Assembly: GCA_028015205.1 (NCBI GenBank)
Contig: CM051521.1
Span: 71,346,314-71,410,313, forward strand
DNA length: 64,000 nucleotides
Direction: 5' to 3'
Source: Mytilisepta virgata
Lineage: Eukaryota > Mollusca > Bivalvia > Mytilida > Mytilidae
Shown: one piece after another, positions 26,907 through 39,500 of the stretch
Numbering within the stretch: position 1 is the first letter of the stretch
How the letters are laid out: every line of letters starts with the position of its first letter
Position numbers and translations under genes: made by a program
The notes under the pieces: generated by a model
What the model was told of the DNA's origin: nothing
The model's database searches: none
Seen by the model: only the letters and a program-made list of their open reading frames with translations

Positions 26907-27244
26907 GTGAATTACAAGATTTCTACACTCTCGAGAGTTTAACATGCGAGCCCTGGCGAGCATGTTAAATCGTTTGTTTGTTTGTTTAGGTGGGGTTTAA
27001 CGCCGTTTTCAGCACATTTTGGCCATTTCGCGGCGGCCAGTTTTTATTGGTGGAGGAAGCCGGAGAGAACCACCGACCTTCGGTAGGAAAATTGGCAATC
27101 CTTGTCAATTAAGATCGGAGTCGAACACACCCCGCCACAGGTGAGATTCGAACTCACAACCCCAACGTTGACAGGCTAGTGATCATTAGTAGTCTGTTAA
27201 ATCGTAATTTTAACTCTCGAGAGTGTAGAAATCTTGTAATTCAC
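26907..27244. mobile_element. MITE with 33-bp terminal inverted repeats, split by a SINE
   Basis: Positions 26907-26939 and 27212-27244 are exact reverse complements (core CTACACTCTCGAGAG). Just inside the left end, AACATGCGAGCC and GGCGAGCATGTT form a second foldback. Removing the SINE at 26974-27194 and one copy of its duplication leaves a foldback element of about 106 bp. Confidence 0.85.
26974..27194 (-). mobile_element. tRNA-derived SINE with 11-bp target-site duplication
   Basis: It is flanked by direct repeats TGTTAAATCGT at 26963-26973 and 27195-27205. On the minus strand it begins near a tRNA-like head with TTGTGAGTTCGAATCTCACC (B box). It runs through the conserved mollusc SINE body (ACTGGCCGCCGCGAAATGG, GGCGTTAAACCCCACC) and ends in an (AAAC)n tail. 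Head, body, tail and duplication are all visible, so this is an authentic insertion. Confidence 0.9.
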
Positions 27245-29534
27245 GAGAGATTGAAGTAGAATTTGTTTCTCCCAATACGCTTGTACCAAAGAATCTAGGT
27301 CATCCCTAATTGTACCCCGACATTTGTTTTTGTTATCGTTTACGCTCGACCGGATATCGCTTGAAAATTTGTTTAATGCGAGGTCGCGACCTTTAGGACG
27401 GCCTAAAATTCCGTTTTCGCACAAGACTTTTTAATTGCTCTAGAGCATTAAATTATTTTTATTCAGTGGGCTGAACGGTATGAAAATACGCAAACCCATG
27501 GGAGAAGGTGTCATAAATCATTAAATAAACTATAATTTTTAATTTCAAAGACATTTTTCTGTAATTCATTGCGGACTACTACGACCGATATTCGTATAAA
27601 ATCACATCTCTGGGATTTAACGTTCCACTTTACAATAAGAATTGTATTTCTAGCTTATTTTCGCAAAATACGGCGGTCAAATTTTCAAATTTTTAAAAAT
27701 TATGGGTACAATTTGCTGATAATTATGATTTCTGACCACGAAGCTTATTTATGTTGAAAGATGATATTTGACAATTGATTTAAGCTCATCTTAATTTCAA
27801 TATGTATGCATGGACTTAAGCGGCATCTCCATCTGAACTTGTAGATCATCATCTTGTGTGTTATTTTTAAGTGTGTAAATTTTGCACGACGTTTTGGATT
27901 GTAAGTTACGATAAATGAGCTGAAGAACTTGCTCTATTGTTTAATGGTCCAAGCCTATGTTTAATTTATGACATGTGTCATATCCATTAAAATTCTACAT
28001 TAAGGTGATAACTGGTCCGAGAATTTGGTCACTACAATGCATTTTCTACAATATTTTGAAGAAGGTTAACATTGTCGTTGCTATGGGTACCCAAAAAAAA
28101 GGTATTTTGGAAGAAATCGTTAAGTTCTCCAGACATGCACAACTTTGTGATTCTTTTCATATATGAATTCAAAACTTTGATTGAATGGTCCATAGTGGTC
28201 ATCTTTCAACAATATGACAGAGGGTCCGGGCGTCGAACAAATAAGGCTGTCATTAGTAAAAAATCTTCTCTGCATCTACTGGGGTCCAGCCTTCTAAGCA
28301 ATATGGCAGCCATCACTAAAAAAAATTTCTTCTCTCCAATAACTTGCGCAATCGAGACCAAACTTATCTCTGGGCAATATACTGTCGTTTTCTTGAAACA
28401 GGAAGGACCGCAAAGAATATTTAAAAATCTTTTCCACTGAAACAACTGGAGGAATTGAAGCCAAAATTTGGTGGAATGGTTCTTATGTATTCCCATTTCT
28501 TTGTCCGAGGGTCCAGAACTCTGACAAATATGGCCATTAGTACTAAAAATTGAAAAGTTTTTGGAAAGGGATTAAAAGTGATTGAAGTCATATCAAATAT
28601 TTCAGTGTTCGGCATAAGATTGAAATTTCTGTTGAAATTTATTTTATAGATAAAATTAAAGAACATCTCGTTTGTACCTAAAATAAATTTGCAAAATTTT
28701 AAATGTGAATAAGTAGGGCCACTTTTCTTGGTATTTGTTTCACTCATAACCATTGATTTTTTTTAATCTTACATATTTACCTACTTTTTATCGTAAAGGA
28801 TTGTATGCTAGCAAACAAAAAATGTATGCATAATCATTAATAAGTTCAAGTTTTCTAACAAAAAGATCGTGTATATAAGCGATTAGAGTCAATTTGCATA
28901 ATTTTTTTAATATTGCCAAGAAGGACATTCAGAACAAAAATCATTCTACTGTGTATGAAAGGAAATACATAATCTTACTTACAGCCAAACAAATTGTTTG
29001 GTTCTGAATGTCCTTCAGCCTGAAAAATATATCCGGAAGAGATATTACAGTTATCTGCATCTTCGAATTGGCCCACAGAATGCTTTATTAGTTTGAACGT
29101 TATTTCTGTACAAATGTGGTTCAGACTAAACTTCTTAAACTCTGATGTAGTTCTATTTTACAGAAAGTTTTATAGTATAGACACTAATATGTATATATAT
29201 GTTATTATTCTCATTTCGTGAATTAGAAATTTCAAAATGTACATACATGTTGCAATTTCGAATTTAGAAAAATGAGAAATAATACTTATTTTTGGTAAAG
29301 TTATAGACCCCTTGAGATATTACTCTGATTTTGGTTGTATTGTTCTTTAGATTTAGATTTTCCAAAGCTTTGGTCACGATGTTAATCGCGAAACGTACTT
29401 CGTGTCTAAGGAATTATGTATCCGAGTTTATTTCGCCTTCTTTTATATTTGTGTATAATGGATGATCCATAAAGGAATTAAGTAAAGATGAACACAAAAA
29501 TTACTTCGAACATTTTTTCGCTTGTTTTTTTCAG
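27245..29534. other. 3' end of the 16-kb intron
   Basis: It ends TTTTTTTCAG before 29535. Around 28180-28560 there are three diverged copies of a 'atatggcagccatcactaaaa', 'aaatcttctctc', 'gagaccaaactt' repeat related to the array at 5.1-6.3 kb. No gene is seen. Confidence 0.6.
28920..29016. repeat. small foldback with 16-bp perfect arms
   Basis: GAAGGACATTCAGAAC at 28920-28935 is matched by GTTCTGAATGTCCTTC at 29001-29016. It looks like a MITE of about 97 bp. Confidence 0.85.
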
Positions 29535-29633
29535 ATGCTGACACCGCCGAATCAAATAGGACAATGGAAAATTTTTTTTTTTCAACCATTTGGTCATTTT
29601 ATCCTGAAAGGACTACACAAAGTCTTTTAACAG
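29535..29633 (+). CDS. possible short exon of the giant gene (33 codons)
   Basis: Acceptor TTTTTTTCAG and donor ACAG|GTAAAT bound a 99-nt segment that is phase 1 to 1. It would join exon A and exon B in frame as D-ADTAESNRTMENFF... ending ERTTQSLLT. The run of Phe (ttttttttt) is unusual for the protein. The same frame continues past the donor as Ser/Thr-rich sequence until a TAG at 29747 and a TAA at 30017. I infer that this is the first part of a once much longer mucin exon, now either rescued by the donor at 29634 or skipped entirely. Because it is symmetric, skipping would not disturb the frame. Confidence 0.45.
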
Positions 29634-31130
29634 GTAAATCCGTTCACCGTAAACACAAAACAGAAAATATGTTTTCAAACCCTCCAATTGAACATACAGA
29701 AAGTATGTCTCATCAAACAAGTTCGCTATTGTTTCAGCTACAAAAGTAGGCTCCTGCTAATATTGATAATATATCAACAGAAAAGATATATAAAAAATAT
29801 GGTCAAAACACTTTTTATCACGATACAATTGTCAATACAATTACAAATCCAAAACAACCTAATGATTGTACTTTAAAGTCTACATTATGTGCTGAATTGA
29901 CTATTGAAACCATTAAAAGTACTGATTTAAGTTCTTCGGGTTTTCTGCTGGAAGACCTACAAACAGTATTTTCTAGTACAACAGCTGATACTGAGGCCTT
30001 CACCCTTGCGTTTCCTTAAGATACTACAACTAATAACCAGGAAAGGACGTGATGTGGTTGAATAGAATGTCAGTTCAAAGATTTTTGCAGGATACATGTA
30101 TATACGAAAATCCACATTCCACAAAAATCTCAGCAATAGCATCAAATATTTTACAGATTACAACATTAGTTTTTAATGATAGGCCATCTGAGAATCTCGC
30201 ACGTAAAACAGATGTACCAAAGCAAATGGTAGTAAAGGAATTGTGAGAGAAATTTCCCCAAATACTGCAGTTGCTGAGCAAAATAAAAGGATAGATTATC
30301 TCTGAAAAGAGATCACCAAAGATATTGGGTCTGATCATTCAGACAGAACAACAGTTTCAACCAGTATAGTAAATAATAAGTGTCTGAAAGATACTTTAAA
30401 TGAAACGTCATTTAATGATCAATTATTTTTATCAGTTTTCAACGAGTATGACAGAGAAGTGACTGCCATTCCTTTAGTTACTGAATCCAAACGCCATGAA
30501 GCTACACGTTTTAAAGATTTAGAGAGAACACAGCAACTCATCTTTACCTATGTCCTAAATGAGGTTTTTGAAAAATATCAGCACATGCTATTTCACAATG
30601 AAAGCTTTATGTACCACCACAATTTCAGCGGTTAAAGTTCCAGGACATCCTTTCAGCATCGTTACATTATATGCAGAATTTAAAAATATTTAACATCAGA
30701 CACCAAGGATTTTGTAACTACTATTCTATCAGAAACATCATCTGAACGTCAAAAGATTTCAGTTGCCTTATATCAAGCAAATATATCAATCACAACATCG
30801 GGAAATGCTGAGAATATTGCACCTTTCATTAAAATCGGATACCCTGGAGTGTTATAGAGGAAGGACTTTACGAATACAATATCTAACAACAAAAGCAATA
30901 ACTATTTCATTTGAGAAGGGGTTTTCTACAGGTACACAACAAAAGCATATAAACGTTGTTCACTTAAACAACAGATATTGCGAACATGAGAAGGTACACC
31001 ATCCGGGTATCCCTTTTCCACTTTTTTTTTTTTTATCACGGCTACAGATACTGTGACCGATAACTCTTCAGGTTCCGAGGAGTAACCAACAGATTTTAAT
31101 GTTGATATAGTAACAAAATGGGCGTTGCTA
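29634..31130 (+). pseudogene. decaying mucin-like exon
   Basis: Read on from the exon at 29535, the frame gives FSNPPIEHTESMSHQTSS, stop, then NIDNISTEKIYKK, STDLSSSGFLLEDLQTVFSS, TTADTEAFTLAFP, stop. After frameshifts it continues as KISAIASNILQITTLVF, REISPNTAVAEQN, SDHSDRTTVSTSIVNN, VTTILSETSSER and ATDTVTDNSSGSEE, with further stops. The Ser/Thr/Asn/Asp-rich composition with many Thr-Thr and Ser-Ser pairs matches the live exons and not the intron around it. At least five stops or shifts disable it. The right end is approximate. Confidence 0.7.
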
Positions 31131-31539
31131 CTTCGCCTATACTACATACGGGTTGAAGAGATACATGTAGTACTAAAGTGCCAAGATTTAGAATATAATT
31201 CTGGTCTCACAGTGGAGTTTCTTAGTACCTCTTAAAATGAGTATTTACTTTAAATACCTATTTCATCTATTCAGAATGTGAAAATTACCTTTGAAGAAAT
31301 TCCTAGAAAATACCATTATATCTTTGTGTTATACCTGAGTAATGGCATTAAAATATTGAAACATTTATTAGACAATTAATATTTGAATTCAGCTTTACCT
31401 GCAATGCATGCTGAGGTTTTAAAAAAGTTATTCCTATAAAAAACATTGTAAACTAGATACAATTGTTACACACAGCGTAACTGATGTTTCCCAACGTTCC
31501 CCTTGCCATGGGTACTCCTAATATCAATTTCTACGTTTC
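31131..31539. other. no recognisable feature
   Basis: AT-rich intron sequence between the decayed exon and the next repeat. Confidence 0.4.
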
Positions 31540-34500
31540 TCTGAATTTTTTTGAATTTTCAAGTAGCGGCCATCTTGGATTTCCAATATGGCCGATCGAC
31601 ATTACTTGTGGTGACCTTTTTTTAAACCAAAGTATCAAGTATCATATAAAATTTTAAGTGGCTAGGACATATAGAACAGTATTGTTCTAGAATGTTACAT
31701 GCAAGACATTTTCCCCTGTTTCCATGGCGATGGCGACCATTTGATTTCTAATATGACGTTGCAAAACCAGATGGTGCTCTATGTTTGAGCCAAGTTTGGT
31801 TCAATTCCATTTGGCCGTTTCTGAGAACACTCGCGGACACTTCTTGGTTAGGCGAAAGAAGAATAATAATAACTAGAATTCAATTGCAAGCAATAGCAGA
31901 TGTCGCCCACTGTGGCCATTTTGAAATTTTTTGTATTTCGATGATTGAATTTTTTTCGACATTCCAAACTTAACTCACAGTGGGGGAGCGGAAGTGTACG
32001 GTATTTTTTTCAACATTTGAGTTGCGACTCTGTCATGCGCTAGATAAGGATACACGCTTTGTAGAAGGTTAGCTTTTGACAATTTTCCATGTTTACAAAA
32101 TACTTTTCAATTATTAAATAAACCGATAAGAATTTAAAACAATAAGATGTTATTCATTAGTGCTTGTTAAAACCTACATTTATTCATTATAACAGACAAA
32201 TCAAGTAAAAAATGCTTCGAAATCAACTATTGTTGGTACAACACGGCTCTTCAAATGCTTTGTAAACGTGATTTCTTTTTCTTTTTCTATCAATAATATT
32301 TATTTTGAATACTAAAATGGTCTCTTAATCTTCAGGTTAAATACGAATTTTCTATGTTACCTCGTTAATTCCCTATATTGAAATGAATGTGACACAATAC
32401 AAACTTGGTTTGTAAAGATGCTTGCCCAAGACAGAAATTTGTGCTGTATATTTGCTTGCGATAGCACTGTATAGTTGCTTGATATATTGTGTGAAAAGTT
32501 TAAGACATATTTCGTCATAAGACCCGGGTCTTAAAATTTGTCGAAGATGGCTCACTCCTTCTCACCTCCTAGTCTATTATTTCTATTATTTCCAGAAAAC
32601 CTCTTAGATTAATGTGCAAACGTGTTAATCGGATTCTAATCGAGTAATTTGAGTTTTACATTTATAAACACTTTGTACCATGGACTTTGTGTTTGTTTCT
32701 TTGTTCAGTGTTTGTATTTTCTTGACCCACATAGGCGTAATTTTGCAAATAAAGATATCATTAAAATGAGTAATCTTCTTTCGATGTCTACAGGTCGAGA
32801 AATTTAGTTTATCGACAATTCATACTTTTTCCCTTTGATGTAATAGTCTGACATTTTTCAGTATTCATGTACATGACATGACACTCGAAAATATCATGCA
32901 ATACACTATGACGTCAAAAGCGGATAGTTCTTCGATAAATAATAATAGACACAAATGTACTAAATAATGGCTTCATAAATTTGAATATATGTCTCGCCTT
33001 CGTCTCGACCGATATTCAACGCGATAAAGCCAGTATCAAAAACCATTAGTGTCTATATTAATTTAATTGATTGGATGAACAGCATAGACCAACATTGATT
33101 ATACTGTATAACCTGGTTTGGTCTTACGATATCACCAACTGATTAATCCACCACTTGTAAATTAAAATAGTCCAATGTCATTATTGATGCTTGAATCAAG
33201 GAATCTTTGTACTTCTGTTTGGAAATTAAATTATAAGGAATGTTTCCAGTTTTTGAACAGGTTATACAATGTACTTCAGTAACCTGGGTTGGGTCAGTTT
33301 ATAGCATTCATCAGTAGTTTTCTTCGTTGGTTGGAATGTCTTATTTGCTTTGATATACAATGAAGGCGTTATTACACTAAATTGGGAAATAATGTCCCTT
33401 CGTAGAATGTTGTATCACACCCGAAAGCTCGTGCGACATTAAATTCTACTAGGGACAGCGTTTCCTAATATTCATGAAATAACCCCATATTATAGTCCAA
33501 GTACATTATATTGCAACAAGTGACTATACAAAAAAATTGCAAGCGCCCTTCAGTACACATATAAGCACCTATACAGTCAGAGTAATGATGTGTTGTTTGT
33601 TTGCAAGTAATTTACTTTATAGGAAAACTAATTCGATAAAATATGGTTTTAGGGTATAAAAATGAATTAACTTCTAGATAACCTAAAGAATACCTTCAAA
33701 TTTATTATCATTTTTACGTATTCAGTTTAAAGTCAAAATTTCAAACAGTAAATTTATGAAGCATCGTGATTAAAGCTTGATAAAAGTGATATTAATCATA
33801 TTTGTGAAAAATTGTTCATGTAATATTATAGACATGTAACCAGCCAAGTGTCAAAGGAGGCAAACATACCTAAAATTTCCATAAAATCTGTGTAAAATTC
33901 AAAAATCTATTATTAGGTATGAGCGATCTTCCTTCCAAGTGACCGATTTGCTGCTATACAAAATCGCCACTTAACAAGTGACCGAAAACATGTTCATTTC
34001 CGCTCCCACACTGTGTAACTTACCCTAGATATCAATTTTCGTTGAAATCAAACAATGTTGAGTTTTTCGCCTTATTTACAACATGTTTCAAAATGGCCGC
34101 CAAATGTCTCCCACCGATCGCGATTTTTTTTCATGAACATGTTCTACAAATTATACTTTACAAAAGTACAAAGTTTCATGAAATTCTATGAAAGTTTTTT
34201 AATTCTTGGAGGCGGACATGTTTAAATGGCCGGCATTTTGAAACAGTGGCAATTTTGAAAATTCATGTCATTGCCTGCACATCCCCTCAACGTGGTCCGA
34301 CTTTCTGCCAAATATCAATGGAATCTGTTTAGGTATCTCTGAGATAATAGCCGGACAAAAATGTGTGCAAGGAAGAAAAATAATAATTATAATAACAATA
34401 ATAACAAAGAAGCGGACATAAGAAGAATATGCCGTCCGACTGGCGTCTGGGGAGATATAACTAGAATTGCAATTGCTAGCAATAACAGATGTCGCCGACT

Positions 34501-35240
34501 GTGGCCATTTTGAAATTTTTTGCATTTTGATGATTGCATCTTGTTAGCCATCTCAAACTTACCCTAGATATTAATTTTCGTTGAAATCTTACAAATTGGA
34601 GGTTTTCGCCATTTTGACAAAATTTTTCAAAATGGCCGCCAAACGTCTCCAGCCGATCGCGATTTTTTTTCATGAACATGTTCTACTAATCATTCTTTAC
34701 AAAAGTACGATGTTTCATGAAATTCTATGGTGAAGTTTTTGAGATATGAAAGTTTCTAAATTCTTGGAGGCGGCAATCTTAAGTGGACGCCATTTTGAAA
34801 CGGTGTCTGTTTTGACAATTGTTATCAATGCATGCACACCCTCTTATCGTGGTCCAACTTTGTGCCAAATATCAAGGAATTCTGTTCGGGCATCTCTTGA
34901 GATAATAGCCGGACAAAAATGTGTTGAAGAAAGAAAGAATAATAATAACAAAGAAACGGACTAAGAACAGTATGTCGTACGATTAACGTCTGGGGCGACA
35001 TAATAATAATAACAAACAAACGGACAAAGAACAATATGTCGTCCGACTAACGTCTGGGGCGACATAATAATAATAATAATAATAATAGTAATAATAATAA
35101 TAAAGAAACGTAGAATAACATATGTCGTCCCGACTACGTCTGGGGGCCACATGATAATAAAAAAAATAATAATAAAGAAACGTATAATAACAATATGTCG
35201 TCCCGACTACGTCTTGGGGCGACATAATAAGAAACCGAGT
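31540..35240. repeat. dispersed/tandem family 'AAAATGGCCGCCAAA..CGATCGCGAT' with 3' minisatellite
   Basis: Diverged units occur at about 31540-31972, 34017-34500 and 34500-35000. Each carries phrases like 'aacttaccctagatatcaat', 'ttcaaaatggccgccaaa', 'ccgatcgcgattttttttca', 'ggagataatagccggacaaa' and 'actagaattgcaattgc'. The 3' end expands into copies of 'aaagaa(c/a)aatatgtcgtcc' plus 'gacta(a)cgtctggggcgaca' with (TAA)n spacers at 34980-35240. The first unit is split by a DNA transposon. Confidence 0.8.
31973..34016. mobile_element. 2.0-kb DNA transposon copy, apparently non-autonomous
   Basis: The ends are inverted: ACTCACAGTGGGGGAGCGG at the left, and a right end whose complement is ACACAGTGTGGGAGCGG. 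It interrupts the repeat phrase CAAACTTACCC, which is found intact at 34553-34567. AACTTA is duplicated on both sides (31967-31972 and 34017-34022), the mark of a cut-and-paste insertion. I found no transposase-like open frame inside. The CAGTG termini resemble hAT elements, but the duplication looks like 6 bp and not 8, so the superfamily is open. Confidence 0.75.
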
Positions 35241-35639
35241 AAAAACAATATGTTCCCCACTTCGTTAATATAAAATTGCAAAAATCATCATTCCAAGGTT
35301 CTGGTATACGTATTCGTATCGTATACAATGACGTATCTGATAAAAGCATTTTAAGAAGTGTTGCAAAAGCAATGGTATAATCACAATTACAAATATCGAT
35401 CATTGATCGGATCTTCGTCTATTTCACCATCATTGTCTTGTAAAATTACAATAAAACCGAAATAAATTTGATGCACTGTATGGCCATTTCGTTGATTTGA
35501 CAACTCATCAGCAGTTCTTGAGATAAAAATGTTGGAAATCCGGTTACACTTATTTTCCAAATATTTTAATGATAATATATTCGATACGTGGTTGGATACG
35601 ATATAGAAAAATTCGTTAACCAAAACCCTCTTATAAACA
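35241..35639. other. no recognisable gene
   Basis: Intron sequence. The minus-strand frames of 78-89 codons have no recognisable domain. Confidence 0.4.
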
Positions 35640-36165
35640 TAAACTCCTTTGTGAGTTCGCTGAACGAGGTTAAGGGGGAATAATCGAGTCCCCCGGTATC
35701 AACGTCCACGTGCGCGTCCATTTTAAACATACAATGTGACTAACCGACCTACCATCATAGTACTTGGTGTCAGGGTTCAACCCGGGGATGAACACAGCCT
35801 CCCATCAAAATAAGGTCACTCTGACATAGTTATCGTGCTTCATTGACATCGGTTAAGTTATACGTCCGAGTTCAGTTCTCCAATACCAAGCGACATACAA
35901 TCTTATAACTTGGTGCCAGGGTGCATCTCGGGGAGTAACACAGCCTCCCATCAAATTTAGGTCAATCTGACCTACTTATCGCGCTTCATTGGTTAAGTTT
36001 TACGCCCGAATGCAGTTCCCGATACTAAGCGACTTACGATCATATTACTATTTGTCAGGAGGCATCTCAGGGAGCTATACAGCCTCCCACCAAAATAAGG
36101 TAACTCTGGCCTACTCATCGCACTGCATTGGCTTAGGTTAAGTTTTATATTAGGTTTACGGAGCA
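35640..36165. repeat. tandem repeat, three units of about 150 bp
   Basis: 'cacagcctcccatcaaaata', 'aggtcactctgacatagtta', 'tcgtgcttcattg', 'ggttaagttatacg', 'agttc..atac.aagcgac' and 'cttggtgccagggtgcatct' recur in order near 35800, 35940 and 36080. Confidence 0.85.
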
Positions 36166-36563
36166 AATTGGGGGAACGAGGCGAATTTTGTAATCATAGA
36201 TTAACTATGTTTCTAACATGGATGATCTGGTTGGTTTTGATCAGACCTTCTTTGTTCTACCCCAATATGGCAGAAAGTTAGAAAATCTTTCATTATTTAT
36301 GCAGACAAAATATTATTGTCTAGTATCTCTTTTAAATATCTGCAAATATGGCCCAGATATTTCAAAAGATGGTCTAGTAATACATACAGATTAGGCAGAG
36401 TCTTTTATTAAAACGAAAAAGGTAATGCAGTTAAATATATTTCTAAAAGACCATACTGACAATAATATTTTCTAGAAAAGAGAAAAATAAATTTTTTGTT
36501 AAAAAATATATGTATAAAATCTTTATATACTGATGAGTTTACACGGGATATTTTTTTCCACAG
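36166..36563 (+). other. intron end before exon B
   Basis: It ends TTTTTTTCCACAG at 36563. No other feature is seen. Confidence 0.6.
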
Positions 36564-39500
36564 CATCCTCACATCTACAGCCAACTGCAGTATATGGCAA
36601 CATTTTGTCAGGTTTAAGTGAATTGGAAAATGAAGATTCAGCCTATAAATCATCAATACATTCACATGAAACCATGGTGATGAGCGCTGAAATGTATCCA
36701 TCATCAGCTGTTAATGCAGAAGAAACCAGACAAGTAGACACTATCTCGGCTACTCCGTACAGTAATATACAAACACATGTAACTACAAGCACAAAGCCTG
36801 GGTATATCAGCCAATTACAAACAATTGTGGATACTTATAGTGGAAAATCTGACACCGATTTATTGAGTGAAAACACCAAGTCTTTAGATGATAAATTAAG
36901 TACAGCAATTGTCATTGCTTCGTCTGTGGACAATGACAAATCATTTACAGTGGACTATATGGGGAATTTTGAAACAAGCTATCACAATATTGCAGACGTC
37001 AGTATTGACAAATCAAAAACAATAATAAATGGAACGGGCACATATACTGTGACAACAGAGGGTATATCAAACTCTGTGTTTAATCACACTGCTGTTAATA
37101 TGCATGCAAAACTTAGATCCATTTTACCTTTTGATACTTATATATTAAGTTCAGATATATATGCGCAAAAAGAAATCATTGGAACAACTTATACTGCAGC
37201 GACAGATATTGGCAAATCAGGAATAGAGACTATTACTCAATATAAACCGAGCAAATCTCCAGATACAGCAACAAAAAGTTATTTCTCTAGTGTTAACAAC
37301 GGTAAAACGATTGTCACTACACCAATAAATAATGAATCATATAAAACAAGAAGTTCCCTTAAAATAAACCCGTACACTTTAAATTCTAGTCTGGATCATA
37401 CTATTGACATATCAAGTGCAGTAACACCTCATGTGACAATAAACCACACTGATGGGGTAAATTTAGGAACGGTTTCTAATGAAATTATGGACTCCTATAA
37501 ATCTATTACGGACTCGTTTACTTCTGACGCCTTTGATCCTGCACGAAAATCTACTACACACAATATAGAATATACTGCACCCCTTTCTACTACAGCTGTA
37601 CAAATTGACAGATTAAGTACAACATTAACTGGTATAACTTTAGATGAGAAATCAACCACTATTAATGTCACTAAAGCTCCTGGTAAATCAAGCAGAGGAA
37701 CTAGTTATAGTACGAGTGAGGTCACTGAAAAATCATATCTGGGAACTATTCCTACTAGAATAAATGATATTGACATATCGTATTCAGCATTGTCTTCTAT
37801 CATAGATGTATATACAAGTATACGAATCTTTCCTACCACACAGTTTGGAATTGGAGAATCAAATTCATTAATCACTTCTAAGACTTTGGGCACTGAAAAA
37901 GTAATTACTGTATCCATTGCTTCAACAATTATTGATACGAAGAAAACAAGTACAGAAACAACATCTCCAGATAAGGAGGCTGGAATGTCAAGTACAGTAG
38001 CCATGTTAGATACAAATATGACTATGAGTACGACAAGTTCTGCGTCCTCGCCCAAAATTAAAACGGGTACTGATAAATCAAACGAAATGGGCACTTCTAA
38101 AAAAGTTGTGGAACTTGAATACACTAGTACAGAAGCCTCTGTTACCACACTTATAAAAAGTAATGAATCAAGTTCATTTGTCTCATCTGATATTACTGAC
38201 GCATTAATTAAGGTATCAAACTACACTACAACTACTGGTACTTTTAAATCAAGTGAAGGAGGTCCATCTACTAATAATATGGATAATGATGAATCAAACA
38301 AAGGAACTACCTTTACTTTTGACATACAATCTAGTACATCAAGTGCAGCATATCGTTCTTCTATTCATGGGGTTACAAATAGACCAAGTACTCTAACAAC
38401 AACTTCCAATGCTGGAAAATTAAGCACAGGAACAAATTCTGCTTATCTTAATGATAGCACAGTAGACTTATATACTAAAGATATGAATACTGATGAATTA
38501 TTTACAGGAGTCACTTCTACTACAATTAGATATTCTGATATGTCAGGAATAGGGGCTGCCTTTAGTACAAATTCTGTTTCTCTCAGGTTAAGAGCAAGAA
38601 CCACTTCTATTACAAATGCAAATGAAAATACTCATACCTCAAAATCGGAAGTCACTTCTACTTCAAATGGAGATTATGAAACGTCATGGATAGGAGTAAC
38701 TTCTTATACAAATACAGATTCTGACAGATCGAGGACAAAAGCCACTTCTATTACAAATAAAAATTTTGACACATCAGGATCAGAAATCATTATTAGTACA
38801 AATGTAAATTCCGACACATTATTAACAGTAGACTCTTCTTCTACAAATACAGATTTTGATACATCAAGATTAAGAACTACTTACACCACAAGTGCTTATT
38901 TTGACACAACAGAAATGACTTCTGCTACAAACAAACATTCAGACACGTCAAAACCAGGGACCATTTCTATCATAAGTGTGGATTTCGACACGTCAAAAAC
39001 GGGGGCCTATTCTACTACAAATACTGATTCTGACTGGTCAAGAACCACTTTTATTACAAATGCAAATTCTGACGCATCAATGTCAGAGGACATTGCTACT
39101 ACAAGTGCAAATACTGACCCATCAAGATCAGTAGTCACTTCTACTGAAAATGCATATTCTTACACGTCCTTCACAGAAGCCAATTCTATTGAAAATACAC
39201 ATTCTGACCAGTCAAGAAATGAAGCCACTTCTTATACCAAGGAGGATTCGGATATGTCAACAACAGGAACCACGTCTACTACAATAACGGATTTCAACAG
39301 AACCATTTCTATTACGAATGCAAATTTTGACTCAGGAGCCATTTCTTCTACAAATGCAGATTCTGCCATGTCCTTTACAGGATCCATTGCTGTTACAAAT
39401 GCAAATTCTGACCCGGCATTAACAGCATCAACTTTTGCTATAACTGCAAATACTGATATATCAAGATTAGTAGTCAATTCTACTAAACATGCATATTCTG

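Noticed and set aside
27128..27194. Functional tRNA gene on the minus strand (good B box)
   Set aside because: It is the head of a SINE with a body, an (AAAC)n tail and an 11-bp target-site duplication. The 14.3-kb tRNA-like sequence also lacks a paired acceptor stem.
31850..34520. LTR retrotransposon, suggested by direct repeats at 31.87 and 34.46 kb
   Set aside because: The similar blocks are units of a tandem family that recurs again at 34.5-35.0 kb. The DNA between them has inverted ends and a target duplication, and no gag-pol frames.
36533..36563. Open frame upstream of exon B (from 36533)
   Set aside because: It is the polypyrimidine tract and acceptor of the intron read as codons.
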